Source: Paraburkholderia acidisoli (lineage in GTDB: Bacteria; Pseudomonadota; Gammaproteobacteria; Burkholderiales; Burkholderiaceae). From it: a stretch of 64,000 nt of DNA. The notes under the pieces are model-generated. The model was not told the origin of the DNA. It did not search any database and was given only the letters and a program-made list of their open reading frames with translations. The stretch's first letter is position 1; each line of letters starts with the position of its first letter. The stretch is taken from positions 2,170,001-2,234,000 of the forward strand of contig NZ_CP046913.1 of assembly GCF_009789675.1 (NCBI RefSeq), written 5' to 3'. A program made the translations under genes and the position numbers. Shown piece by piece: positions 18,206-25,730 of this stretch.

Positions 18206-19597
18206 TTATGCGTTGCCGCTCGAAGCCAGACCGCCGGGATGCGGCGCCAGCGGTTCGCTTTCCAGATGCCGCATGCCGTGCGCGCACAGCAGCCGATACA
18301 GCGTGACACGCGAAATGCCCAGCTCGCGCGCGGCGTCGCCGAGACGGCCACGATGACGCAGCAAGGCGAGTTCGATCGCCTGTCGCTCGGCCGCCTCGCG
18401 CGCCTGCGAGAGCGACACCGGCACGACTTCCACGTAATCGCCGAGTTCGAGATCACGCGCCGTGATCGCGCGGCCTTCCGACATGACGATCGCGCGACGC
18501 ACGCGGTTGATCAGCTCGCGCACGTTGCCGGGCCAGCTGTAGTTGTGCAGCGCAGCGATGGCGTCGGGCGAGAAGCCGCGCAGACGCCGCGTGCCGTCCT
18601 TCTTGAACCGTTCGAGCATGTGGCGCGCGAGCAGCTCAATGTCTTTGCCGCGCGCGCGCAGCGGCGGCTCGTCGATCTGCAGCACGCACAGGCGGTGATA
18701 CAAATCCTGGCGGAAGCGCCCTTCCACCATGGCCGCGCGCATGTCGACGTGGGTGGCCGAGATGATGCGCACGTCGACGGGAATCGACTGATGGCCGCCT
18801 AGGCGTTCGATCTTGCCTTCCTGGAGAAAGCGCAGCAGGCTCGCCTGGCTTTCCATCGGCAAGTCGCCGATTTCGTCGAGGAACAGCGTGCCGCCATGCG
18901 CCGATTCCACCCGGCCGACCTTGCGCTGGTTCGCGCCCGTGAAGGCGCCGCGCTCGTAGCCGAACAGCTCGGATTGCAGCAGATGCGGCGGGATCGCGCC
19001 GCAGTTGATCGGCACGAACGGCGCATTGCGGCGCGACGAGCGCTCGTGGATCGCCACCGCCGTGAGTTCCTTGCCGGTGCCCGATTCGCCCGAAATGAAA
19101 ACGGGCGCGTCGGTCATGGCGACCTTGCGGATCGAGCGGAACAACGCGAGCATCGCCTCGCAGGAGCCCACCATCTCGCCTTCGGTGCCGCCCGTGGTGT
19201 CGTTGGCCGAGGCTTCGCCGAGCGAAACCATGCCGTACGCATGGCCCACGGAATCGACGATACGGTCGCCGTTCCACGGCACCGTTACGTAATCGAAACA
19301 GTAATCGCGCACCAGACGGCGCAGCGTCGCGTCCTGCAATTGCCCCGTGGTCGTGGCGGCCACCCAGCCGACGTTGGGCAAGGTGAGACAAGGCTCGAAC
19401 GAACCGATTTCATTCAGATGAAAGTCGCTCGACAAGTCGATCAGCCCCCCTGCCGGCGTACCTGAGCGCAATGCCCGACGCGCGTCGCGCGCGTTGCCGA
19501 CGACCTCGACCTGCCAGCCACGTTCGTGGAAGCGATCGTTCAGCGCCGCAATGGGATTGCGCGTCACGTACACCAATTGCCGCGTTGCAGGTTCCAT
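18206..19597 (-). CDS. Sigma-54-dependent activator, VpsR-like (divergent from the fibre operon)
   Basis: A 463-residue enhancer-binding protein. Residues 1-125 form a receiver-like domain resembling VpsR; the beta-3 stretch GGLIDLSSDF has an Asp at the usual site, but the rest is degenerate. The AAA+ domain has Walker A GESGTGKE (170-177), the sigma-54 contact loop GAFTGA (217-222) and Walker [11 protein letters not shown] (236-245). A Fis-type helix-turn-helix (about 423-446) ends the protein. It is transcribed divergently from the fibre operon across a region carrying phased palindromes, so it is the prime candidate activator. It is a paralogue of the gene at 27262-28827. VpsR relatives respond to cyclic di-GMP, which is only an inference here. 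Confidence 0.9.
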   Translation of the reverse strand: MEPATRQLVYVTRNPIAALNDRFHERGWQVEVVGNARDARRALRSGTPAGGLIDLSSDFHLNEIGSFEPCLTLPNVGWVAATTTGQLQDATLRRLVRDYCFDYVTVPWNGDRIVDSVGHAYGMVSLGEASANDTTGGTEGEMVGSCEAMLALFRSIRKVAMTDAPVFISGESGTGKELTAVAIHERSSRRNAPFVPINCGAIPPHLLQSELFGYERGAFTGANQRKVGRVESAHGGTLFLDEIGDLPMESQASLLRFLQEGKIERLGGHQSIPVDVRIISATHVDMRAAMVEGRFRQDLYHRLCVLQIDEPPLRARGKDIELLARHMLERFKKDGTRRLRGFSPDAIAALHNYSWPGNVRELINRVRRAIVMSEGRAITARDLELGDYVEVVPVSLSQAREAAERQAIELALLRHRGRLGDAARELGISRVTLYRLLCAHGMRHLESEPLAPHPGGLASSGNA

Positions 19598-19842
19598 TAT
19601 TCAGATCCTCTTGCCAACACATCGTTTGGAATGACGGCACGCACCTGAATGACCAGACACGCAGCAAACACCCGCTTGGCCGGACGCCCGGAATGTGGCG
19701 AACGGACAGGCTTTTGCTGACAGTGAATCCCCGAGTTGGCGTGTGTGTCAACGTGCCCGATGGCGGGCTTTTCTTTTCTCGTTATACGGCTTTTTCTGAA
19801 GCTTACTATAGCCTCGTGGCACTTGGATAGGATTTATGCGAA

Positions 19843-19896
19843 TGGAATCGATAAGGGACCGATGGAAGCATTTCCACTGAAATGGAAAGGCTTCCA
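19843..19896. promoter_or_regulatory. Three phased TGGAA-N4-TTCCA sites, likely activator enhancer
   Basis: TGGAA begins at 19843, 19863 and 19883, exactly 20 bp (about two helical turns) apart. The last two are full palindromes, TGGAAGCATTTCCA (19863-19876) and TGGAAAGGCTTCCA (19883-19896); the first has a degenerate right arm. They lie about 220-260 bp upstream of the -24/-12 promoter, a normal distance for a sigma-54 activator. Confidence 0.75.
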
Positions 19897-20028
19897 CTTA
19901 CCGAGAGCATTTTGTCAGTTCAGAAATAATTACGTATGTTTTCATTCGCTTAATCACTTCAAAAACCTGAACGCAAACGTTCTCTCTTGAAACCGTTTTG
20001 CAATGCCGACGGGTTTAAGCCGCCTCGC

Positions 20029-20044
20029 GTTTCAAGGCTGAAAC
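20029..20044. promoter_or_regulatory. 16-bp palindrome upstream of the fibre promoter
   Basis: GTTTCA-AGGC-TGAAAC, perfect 6-bp arms around the same AGGC spacer as in the palindrome at 19883. It may be an extra site for the activator or another regulator. It is about 76 bp upstream of the -24 element. Confidence 0.45.
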
Positions 20045-20119
20045 ATTTTGGCCTATATCCGCTGATAAAAATCCGCAGCTAAAAACCCGGACCGAGGCGT
20101 ATCAACGGATTGCGGCCGA

Positions 20120-20135
20120 TGGCACACGTTTCGCT
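20120..20135 (+). promoter_or_regulatory. Sigma-54 (-24/-12) promoter of the fibre operon
   Basis: TGGCAC (20120-20125), five bases, then TCGCT (20131-20135). The invariant GG (20121-20122) and GC (20133-20134) are separated by ten bases as required. Only one position of the TTGC box differs from consensus. The predicted start of transcription is about 20146, just before AGGAGA and the ATG at 20163. Confidence 0.75.
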
Positions 20136-20162
20136 AAATGTCTCCGCACCAGGAGATACGCC

Positions 20163-20783
20163 ATGCGACTCAACTTCCAGCAAGTCCGCCGCAGTGTCAT
20201 GAGCAGCAGCCTAGCCTGTGCAGCCGCGCTCGTGCCTGCCGCGCTCGTCGTCTTCGCGCCGCTCGCCCAGGCTCAATCGGTCGACCCGTCGACTGTGCCA
20301 GCCGCAAGCGTCGCCAGCGTGACGAACGCCGCGGCGGATGTCGTTCCTGTAACAACCGCGACGCTCTCGCCGGCGACGACGCCGACGCCCAGCGATGCAA
20401 CCGCAGTGGAATCGTCCGCCAGCGCCGCCACGGCCGCGCCGGACATGCAGCAGGCCGGCACCGCCGATACGAACGCGAGCGATAGCAGCACGCGCAGCGC
20501 CGGCGTCGAGTCCGCGGTCCTGACGTTCCGCCCGGCCGCCGACCCCGGCGCGTCGGGCGACGACGGCATGCTCGCCGGCATGGGCGCGCTCGACGACCAG
20601 ACGCTCTCGCGCCAGCGCGGCGGCGCCGTCGGCATGGTGATGGTGGCCGCGACGCCGCAACTCATGCGCGGCGGCAACAGCGTGACGCTGTGGGACGAAA
20701 TCGCGCCGCCCGCACCGCTGCCGATTCCCGTCGATGCCGCGCAGAACGCGCAGGGCAACGTGGCGAGCTACACGCGCAAGTAA
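20163..20783 (+). CDS. Small secreted protein with an LDDQTLSRQRGG motif (first fibre-operon gene)
   Basis: A 206-residue exported protein with a long signal peptide (1-38, ending LAQAQ). An Ala/Ser/Thr-rich stretch (40-115) leads to a conserved-looking segment with LDDQTLSRQRGG at 143-154, followed by a hydrophobic run GAVGMVMVAATP. The motif is reminiscent of double-glycine peptidase sites (acid-x-x-L-x-x-x-x-GG) and recurs in the next protein as DTDLTNARG. AGGAGA lies seven bases upstream of the ATG, and the sigma-54 promoter is immediately before. By position it corresponds to FapA in Pseudomonas fap operons, but I see no clear sequence match. I infer a minor or accessory subunit. Confidence 0.75.
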   Translation: MRLNFQQVRRSVMSSSLACAAALVPAALVVFAPLAQAQSVDPSTVPAASVASVTNAAADVVPVTTATLSPATTPTPSDATAVESSASAATAAPDMQQAGTADTNASDSSTRSAGVESAVLTFRPAADPGASGDDGMLAGMGALDDQTLSRQRGGAVGMVMVAATPQLMRGGNSVTLWDEIAPPAPLPIPVDAAQNAQGNVASYTRK

Positions 20784-20954
20784 GGCGCCGCGGCCGAGCC
20801 GTCATCGTGAATCAGGCATCGAGCGGTCGCAGTACCGAACACGCAGCACCGGCAGTGGGCAAGACCAGATCGAGATAGCAGACCGTGTCGCTACGAGCGC
20901 ACGGAATCGGACGGCGCAAGGCGAAAGACCCGCCGTCCGGGCAAGGAGACCGAA

Positions 20955-21458
20955 ATGAGAGCACGCAACATGACGACGCCTGGCGCGAGCCGGCGTTCGC
21001 TCCGGGTGGCCGTGGCCGTATGCGGCGTCCTGGCGGCGGGAGTCACGGCGGGGGCCGCGGCGCAGCAGACCGTCAATCCCGGCGATATCGTCGTCGAACG
21101 CGACGTCACGCCGCGCAGCGCCTTCGCCAGCGTGCCGAAAAGCCAGGACCCGGTGCTCGTGCGCGCCACCACGTTCCCCAAGAACAGCTTCGATCCGGCG
21201 ATGGCGACGCTCGTCACCGACACCGATCTCACCAACGCACGCGGCAACAGCGGCGTGAACGCGAACGGCGCCATGAACGCGCAGTCCGCGGGCATGCAAG
21301 CCATCACGCACATCCTCTCGGGCAACGCCACCGGTTCGAACATGGCCGCCGGCCCCGGCGCCAGCGGCGGCGCGGTGAGCGGACTCGGCGGCACGATTTC
21401 CTCGACGATCACCGGCGCGCTCGCGCCGCTCACGGGCGCCATGGGGGCCATCAAATGA
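20955..21458 (+). CDS. Small secreted protein, second gene of the fibre operon
   Basis: A 167-residue exported protein with a signal peptide of about 36 residues (hydrophobic core VAVAVCGVLAAGVTAGAAA). Residues 87-98 (TDTDLTNARGN) align with the RGG motif of the preceding protein, sharing Asp, Leu, Ser/Thr and Arg-Gly. The Gly/Asn/Ala stretch that follows (SGVNANGAMNAQSAG) resembles the Fap-type repeat. The tail is Gly/Ala/Ser-rich. AAGGAG precedes the ATG at 20955. Its stop overlaps the next start (ATGA), implying translational coupling. Not recognised beyond this; probably an accessory subunit. Confidence 0.75.
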   Translation: MRARNMTTPGASRRSLRVAVAVCGVLAAGVTAGAAAQQTVNPGDIVVERDVTPRSAFASVPKSQDPVLVRATTFPKNSFDPAMATLVTDTDLTNARGNSGVNANGAMNAQSAGMQAITHILSGNATGSNMAAGPGASGGAVSGLGGTISSTITGALAPLTGAMGAIK

Positions 21459-22093
21459 ATCGCTTGATCCGCAACTCGTTCGACCTGCGCGCGCCGCGCG
21501 CGCTCGCCGTGTGCGCCGCCCTCGCCTTCGGTCTGTGCGCGTTTGCCGCGCACGCCCAGGCGCAGGCCACGGTGGGCGCCACGGCAGTCATCGCGCCCAA
21601 CGCCGGCACCTCGTCGACGGGCGCACTCGCAGTGAACGAAACGGCCGGCGTGAACAACGCCCAGGCCAACCAGCTGACGGTCACGAGCGGCAGCGTGGCG
21701 GTCAGCGTCAACGGCGACGAACAGCTCGCCACCGTGACGGCGCACGTGAAGAACGCGAGCGCGACGATCGGTGCGGGCGCGTTTGCGAACACGACCGGCG
21801 CAATGATGGTGAATCAGTCGGCGGGCGTGGGCAATGTCCAGCGCAACACTGCCTTGATCAGCAGTGGCGCGATGGGAGTTGTGGCGGTATCGGACGGGGA
21901 GCTGTCCGCCGCCGCCGCAACGAACGGCAGCCAGGGGCAAAGAGCCCAGGCAGGGGGTATTCGTGAGGTACGCATCGACAATGCGGCATTCAGGAATGCG
22001 ACGGGTCTAGTGCAGGTGAACCAGGCAGCCGGTGCCGGTAACGTCACGGCAAACAGTTTTGTGCTCCGTCCCCCGGCGGGCACTCTTTTCTAA
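21455..22093 (+). CDS. Fap-type repeat protein, small amyloid subunit candidate
   Basis: A 212-residue secreted protein with a signal peptide ending around AHAQA (35). Three copies of a motif of the type TGxxxVNxxAGxxNxQxN occur at about 54-74, 113-132 and 182-201. The same motif appears in the large protein that follows. This is the pattern of amyloid repeats in FapB/FapC: short Gly/Asn/Gln-rich turns separated by variable linkers of about 60-70 residues. The CxC motif at the end of Pseudomonas FapB/C is absent. Position suggests FapB, the nucleator or minor subunit; that is inference. Confidence 0.75.
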   Translation: MNRLIRNSFDLRAPRALAVCAALAFGLCAFAAHAQAQATVGATAVIAPNAGTSSTGALAVNETAGVNNAQANQLTVTSGSVAVSVNGDEQLATVTAHVKNASATIGAGAFANTTGAMMVNQSAGVGNVQRNTALISSGAMGVVAVSDGELSAAAATNGSQGQRAQAGGIREVRIDNAAFRNATGLVQVNQAAGAGNVTANSFVLRPPAGTLF

Positions 22094-22120
22094 CTGACCA
22101 CTCAGTATCGGAGCGAAATC

Positions 22121-23704
22121 ATGAAGCGCACCCTCATAGCAGCGGCAGTGTTCGCGTCGGCGGCCGGTTCCGCTTACGCAGTTCCCTCGAACATGGCGTA
22201 TCTGTTCAACGCCACGGGCGTCAGCGAAGGCGTGGGTATCAACGGTTGGGTCACGCTGTACGGCTGCGTCGATGTCTCGAGCACCGCCGGCGCCGTCATC
22301 AACAACGCACAAACGACCGGCGGCGGCACGCTGACGCCGCAAGCGCAAAGCTACCTGTCGGGCAACATCAAAACCACCTTCAACGACAGCACGCAAAGCG
22401 TGAACGGCACGGGCACGAACTCGTCCTACAAGTATTCGAACGGCAGCTCGTCGAGCAGCTGGTCGGCTTCGAACAGCGCGTCGGATTCGCATCAGGCGAA
22501 CGCTTCCACGACGAAGAGCTCGTCGAGCAGCTCGAGCTTCGGCAAGAGCCTGAACGCCAGCGTCAGCGCCGACTACCACGTGGCCACGGACAACGGCGGC
22601 TCGAGCAAGACGACCGCGAACAGCACCTCGAGCGACGTCGGCAGCAAGAACTACGGCCAGAGCTACGCGAGCCAGGGCAACAACACGTCGACGAAGTCGC
22701 AGAACGGCAGCGGCGGCTTCACGGTGGGCGCGTCGTGGGCGAGCAGCGGCAACTCGCACAACGGCGGCGCTTCGCTGCAAGCCACGGGTTCGGAAGGCAG
22801 CACGCATACGAACACGAACTCGCATAACGACAGCGACACGAAGGGCATTGCTTCGGCCTGGAACAACAGCGACACGAAGAACGCCAGCAACACCACGACG
22901 AGCGCCAACACCGCCTACGCCGACGGCGCCGGCAGCGCTTCGCTCACGGCCAACGTGAACGGCTCGAGCAGCAAGCAGAAGACCTCGTCGACGGCCTACG
23001 CCCACACGGACAGCGCGTCGTCGAGCAACTCGGCTTCGCACAGCCAGTCGGCTTCGTATGCGAAGAACTCGGCGAGCGGCTGGGGCTATAGCGTGAACGA
23101 CACGCTGAACACCGTCGACGAACACACGACGGGTTCGGTCACGCAGCACATCGACACGCAACAGGCCGGCACGCTCAACGCGGGCACGGGCAACAACGCC
23201 GCGACCGGCGTGACGGGCAATCTCGGCGTGAATATCGCGGAAGGCATCAACAACGCGCAAAGCAACGACGTCGCGCTCGCTTCCGTCGACATGGGCAACG
23301 TCTTCGGCAACGCACAGGTCTTCAACACCCAGGCGTCGAGCGGTTCGGCCACGGTGAAGAACTTCAACCTGAACGCGTCGGTCGGCGACGGCTCGCTCGC
23401 GGGCGTGTCGGGCAACGTGGGCGTGAACGTCGCATCGGGTATCGGCAACGCGCAGAACAACAGCCTCGCCGGCTCGGTCACGACGTCCGCCTCGGGTTCG
23501 TACTCGACGGTCGCGATGGTCGCCACGGATAACAACGTGCAAAACGCCAACATGAGCGCCAACGGCCAGTTCCAGGGCACGGCGATGCTCGGCGCCAACA
23601 CGCTCACGGGCGCGACCGGCAACATCGGCGTGAACATCGCCGGCGGTATCGGCAACCTGCAGCACAACGGCATGGCGATCGCCGCCATGAACAACGGCCA
23701 CTGA
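22121..23704 (+). CDS. FapC-like major amyloid fibre subunit candidate
   Basis: A 527-residue secreted protein with signal peptide 1-20 (ending SAYA). Residues 60-345 are an extreme Ser/Asn/Thr/Gly-rich, nearly uncharged linker. The C-terminal third carries three repeats, GNLGVNIAEGINNAQSN (about 365), GNVGVNVASGIGNAQNN (about 430) and GNIGVNIAGGIGNLQHN (about 500), spaced 65-70 residues apart. FapC of Pseudomonas has the same plan: signal peptide, amyloid repeats of this GVNxAxGxxNxQ type, flexible linkers. There is no CxC end motif. A stable hairpin follows the stop. It is likely the main fibril protein. It is often auto-annotated as adhesin or hypothetical. Confidence 0.8.
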   Translation: MKRTLIAAAVFASAAGSAYAVPSNMAYLFNATGVSEGVGINGWVTLYGCVDVSSTAGAVINNAQTTGGGTLTPQAQSYLSGNIKTTFNDSTQSVNGTGTNSSYKYSNGSSSSSWSASNSASDSHQANASTTKSSSSSSSFGKSLNASVSADYHVATDNGGSSKTTANSTSSDVGSKNYGQSYASQGNNTSTKSQNGSGGFTVGASWASSGNSHNGGASLQATGSEGSTHTNTNSHNDSDTKGIASAWNNSDTKNASNTTTSANTAYADGAGSASLTANVNGSSSKQKTSSTAYAHTDSASSSNSASHSQSASYAKNSASGWGYSVNDTLNTVDEHTTGSVTQHIDTQQAGTLNAGTGNNAATGVTGNLGVNIAEGINNAQSNDVALASVDMGNVFGNAQVFNTQASSGSATVKNFNLNASVGDGSLAGVSGNVGVNVASGIGNAQNNSLAGSVTTSASGSYSTVAMVATDNNVQNANMSANGQFQGTAMLGANTLTGATGNIGVNIAGGIGNLQHNGMAIAAMNNGH

Positions 23705-23760
23705 GCAGCACGGCCGGAGTTCGGTCGGCAGACCGGTCCGAAAGGCACGCTGTAGCGCAA

Positions 23761-23788
23761 CGGGTCCCGCAGCCGCACGCGGGACCCG
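23761..23788 (+). other. Stable intercistronic hairpin after the large fibre gene
   Basis: CGGGTCCCGC (23761-23770) and GCGGGACCCG (23779-23788) form a perfect 10-bp stem with an 8-nt loop, 57 bp after the stop. No T-run follows, so it is better read as an mRNA-stabilising or attenuating element than as a full terminator. It lies in a 254-bp gap that otherwise shows no gene. Confidence 0.6.
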
Positions 23789-23958
23789 CTCCGGTAGCAG
23801 CCGCATCGCAACACGCATCGCGCAGCAAAAGCAGTCGAGCAACGACGCACCAACCCGACGCACGGGCCGTCTACACCGCGGCCGGCGCGTGATCCACAAG
23901 CTGTGCAAGGACCGGAGTCCGGCGTGCATGCGCTGGCTCAGGTCGACAGGAGACCACC

Positions 23959-24678
23959 ATGTCCGGGTCCGTTTCGTCCCCGGCGTCAAGGATCTGCGCC
24001 GTCGCGCTGGCGTTCGCCGCCAGTGCGGGGTTCGCGCCAGTCCATGCGCAGTCGACGCTCGATGCGACCAGGCTCGCCGGCGTGCCGATCAAGCTTCCGA
24101 TCCACTCCATGCGGGACCTGCGCTATCGCAGCATCGTCAATCAGCAATACGACTACAGCTGCGGCGCCGCCGCACTGGCGACGCTGCTGAAGTATGGCTA
24201 CGGCATCGACATTCCCGAGCCGGAACTGATCCGCCAGATGATGGTGTTCTCCACGCCCGAGGTGGTCGTCAAGAACGGCTTCTCCATGCTCGACATGAAG
24301 AAGTTCGTCGAAACGATCGGCCTGCGCGGGCGGGGTTTTCGCGTCAACGTCGATGCGCTCTACCACCTGCAGATTCCCGTGCTCGTGCTCATGAACATCT
24401 CGGGCTACGAGCATTTCGTGATCGTCAAGCACGCCGAGGACGGCCGCATCTTCATTGCGGACCCCGCGCTCGGCAACCGTATCGTCGCCGAGGACGATTT
24501 CACGAAGACCTGGAACGGCCTCGTCTTCGCGGTGCTCGGCAAACCGTTTCTGGAGGACTCTCCGCTGTTGCAGAACAACGAGTCGCTGGCGCTCAAGCTG
24601 CGTGAAGGGGCATTGCACAACGGCACCGCCGCGACACCCTTTTTCGAGTACGGCCTCGACAAGGCCGTCATGTTCTGA
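23959..24678 (+). CDS. FapD-like secreted C39-family cysteine peptidase
   Basis: A 239-residue periplasmic peptidase of the bacteriocin-processing C39 type, here without any ABC transporter. Signal peptide 1-30 (ending PVHA). The catalytic set is complete: Gln at 62-63, Cys68 in YDYSCGAAALATLLKYG, His152 in GYEHFVIVKH and Asp168 in IADPALG. Pseudomonas FapD is the same kind of enzyme, at the same place in the operon, and is needed for fibre export. AGGAG precedes the ATG at 23959, and the next gene begins 12 bp after its stop. Processing of one or more secreted partners is inferred. Confidence 0.88.
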   Translation: MSGSVSSPASRICAVALAFAASAGFAPVHAQSTLDATRLAGVPIKLPIHSMRDLRYRSIVNQQYDYSCGAAALATLLKYGYGIDIPEPELIRQMMVFSTPEVVVKNGFSMLDMKKFVETIGLRGRGFRVNVDALYHLQIPVLVLMNISGYEHFVIVKHAEDGRIFIADPALGNRIVAEDDFTKTWNGLVFAVLGKPFLEDSPLLQNNESLALKLREGALHNGTAATPFFEYGLDKAVMF

Positions 24679-24690
24679 AAGTCCAGAGTC

Positions 24691-25575
24691 ATGAACCGCA
24701 ACCTCTCACAGTGTGGCATCGCGGCAGGTGTCTGCGCTTTCGCTTGCGCTTTTGCGAGCGGTGCGTCAGCCGCCGAAAGCATCGCCGCGTCACCGCCGGC
24801 CGCAGCGCAGGTGCTGCAACCCGTGCCGGCGTTTCTTTCGGGTGCTGGCCAGCAGGAGCAGCGCATCCACTGCGAAGCCGTCGGCGACGACGTGCTCGCG
24901 CATCAGTCCGGCAAATACGCCGGCAGCGAGATGATTTCCGGGTTCGTCCTGAACCTGCTTTCGCAATGGCAGTTGCCCAACGGCGCGACGGCGGTCGCGC
25001 AAGGCGCGCTCTCCGTCGCCCAGAACGCGGCGAACCAGATGAGTGCGCAGGTCAAGACGTATGCGCAGGTGATCGACCCGACGCAAGGCACGAACGCGGG
25101 CGGCACCACGACACAGACGAGCGGCGCCAACCCCAGCGCGACGGCCACCGGTGGCCAGAGCGTGTCGGTCAACGGCGTTTCGCAGATCACCCAGGTGGCC
25201 GGCAACGGCAACGCGGGCTCCAACGCCGCGACCATCGCCTGGGACAACAACGCGCAACCGGTGGCGAGCGTACCCGGTGCCGGTGCCAATCAGTCGAGCG
25301 CCTCGGCCTCGAACGCGAGCGGCAACATCAAGGCGGGCATCTCGTTCGGCAGCAACGGCGTGAACGTGACGCTGCAGACGCCGGCCGGCATCGCCACGCA
25401 AAACATCGTGCCGGGCACCGCGCAGCAGGCCGGCGCGATCGCCCAGCTGCTCCAGGTCGCAGGCAATAACCAGCAGGTCGCCAACCAGTTGCAACTGAGT
25501 CTGCAGACGCAGCAGATGACGTCGCAAATGATCCGGCAGACCGGCGTACTCCAGGCCCTGCGCAACCTTCACTAA
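24691..25575 (+). CDS. FapE-like secreted protein
   Basis: A 294-residue secreted protein with a signal peptide (about 1-28, ending GASA). A conserved-looking segment near 70-125 contains DVLAHQSGKYAG, SGFVLNLLSQWQLPNG and NAANQMSAQVKTYAQV. A Gly/Asn/Ser/Ala-rich middle leads to a Gln-rich helical C-terminus (QLLQVAGNNQQVANQLQLSL). It lies between the C39 peptidase and the outer-membrane pore, the exact place of fapE in Pseudomonas. Only one Cys remains in the mature part, so the CxC motif of Pseudomonas FapE is missing. The assignment rests mainly on order and composition. Confidence 0.7.
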   Translation: MNRNLSQCGIAAGVCAFACAFASGASAAESIAASPPAAAQVLQPVPAFLSGAGQQEQRIHCEAVGDDVLAHQSGKYAGSEMISGFVLNLLSQWQLPNGATAVAQGALSVAQNAANQMSAQVKTYAQVIDPTQGTNAGGTTTQTSGANPSATATGGQSVSVNGVSQITQVAGNGNAGSNAATIAWDNNAQPVASVPGAGANQSSASASNASGNIKAGISFGSNGVNVTLQTPAGIATQNIVPGTAQQAGAIAQLLQVAGNNQQVANQLQLSLQTQQMTSQMIRQTGVLQALRNLH

Positions 25576-25730
25576 CCACAGAGCCGCCCCGAGCGGAACA
25601 ACGAGGAGACCACCACGCGGGCCACGCACCCGCACCAGCAGCAGGCACTTGAAGAAGGAGCATCGACGTGCGCGGGCGCGGAACCAGGGGGTTCCTCCGT
25701 GCGCCCGCATTCGATCCGGGGGAAGAAAAA

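Larger units (their letters stand above)
19598..20162. promoter_or_regulatory. AT-rich divergent control region of the fibre locus
   Basis: 565 bp separating the regulator from the first secreted protein. It is visibly richer in A and T than the rest of the window (about 19780-20060). It contains the phased TGGAA sites, a further palindrome and a -24/-12 promoter, listed separately. No coding frame here is convincing. Confidence 0.8.

Noticed and set aside
19816..19838. TGGCAC at 19816 as a second sigma-54 promoter
   Set aside because: Ten bases after the GG there is GG rather than GC, so the -12 element is missing. It is also upstream of the enhancer sites.
22007..23989. 660-residue open frame on the minus strand across the fibre subunit genes
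   Set aside because: Arg/Val/Ala-rich antisense shadow. The plus-strand frames have signal peptides, repeats and Shine-Dalgarno sites; this one has no family features.
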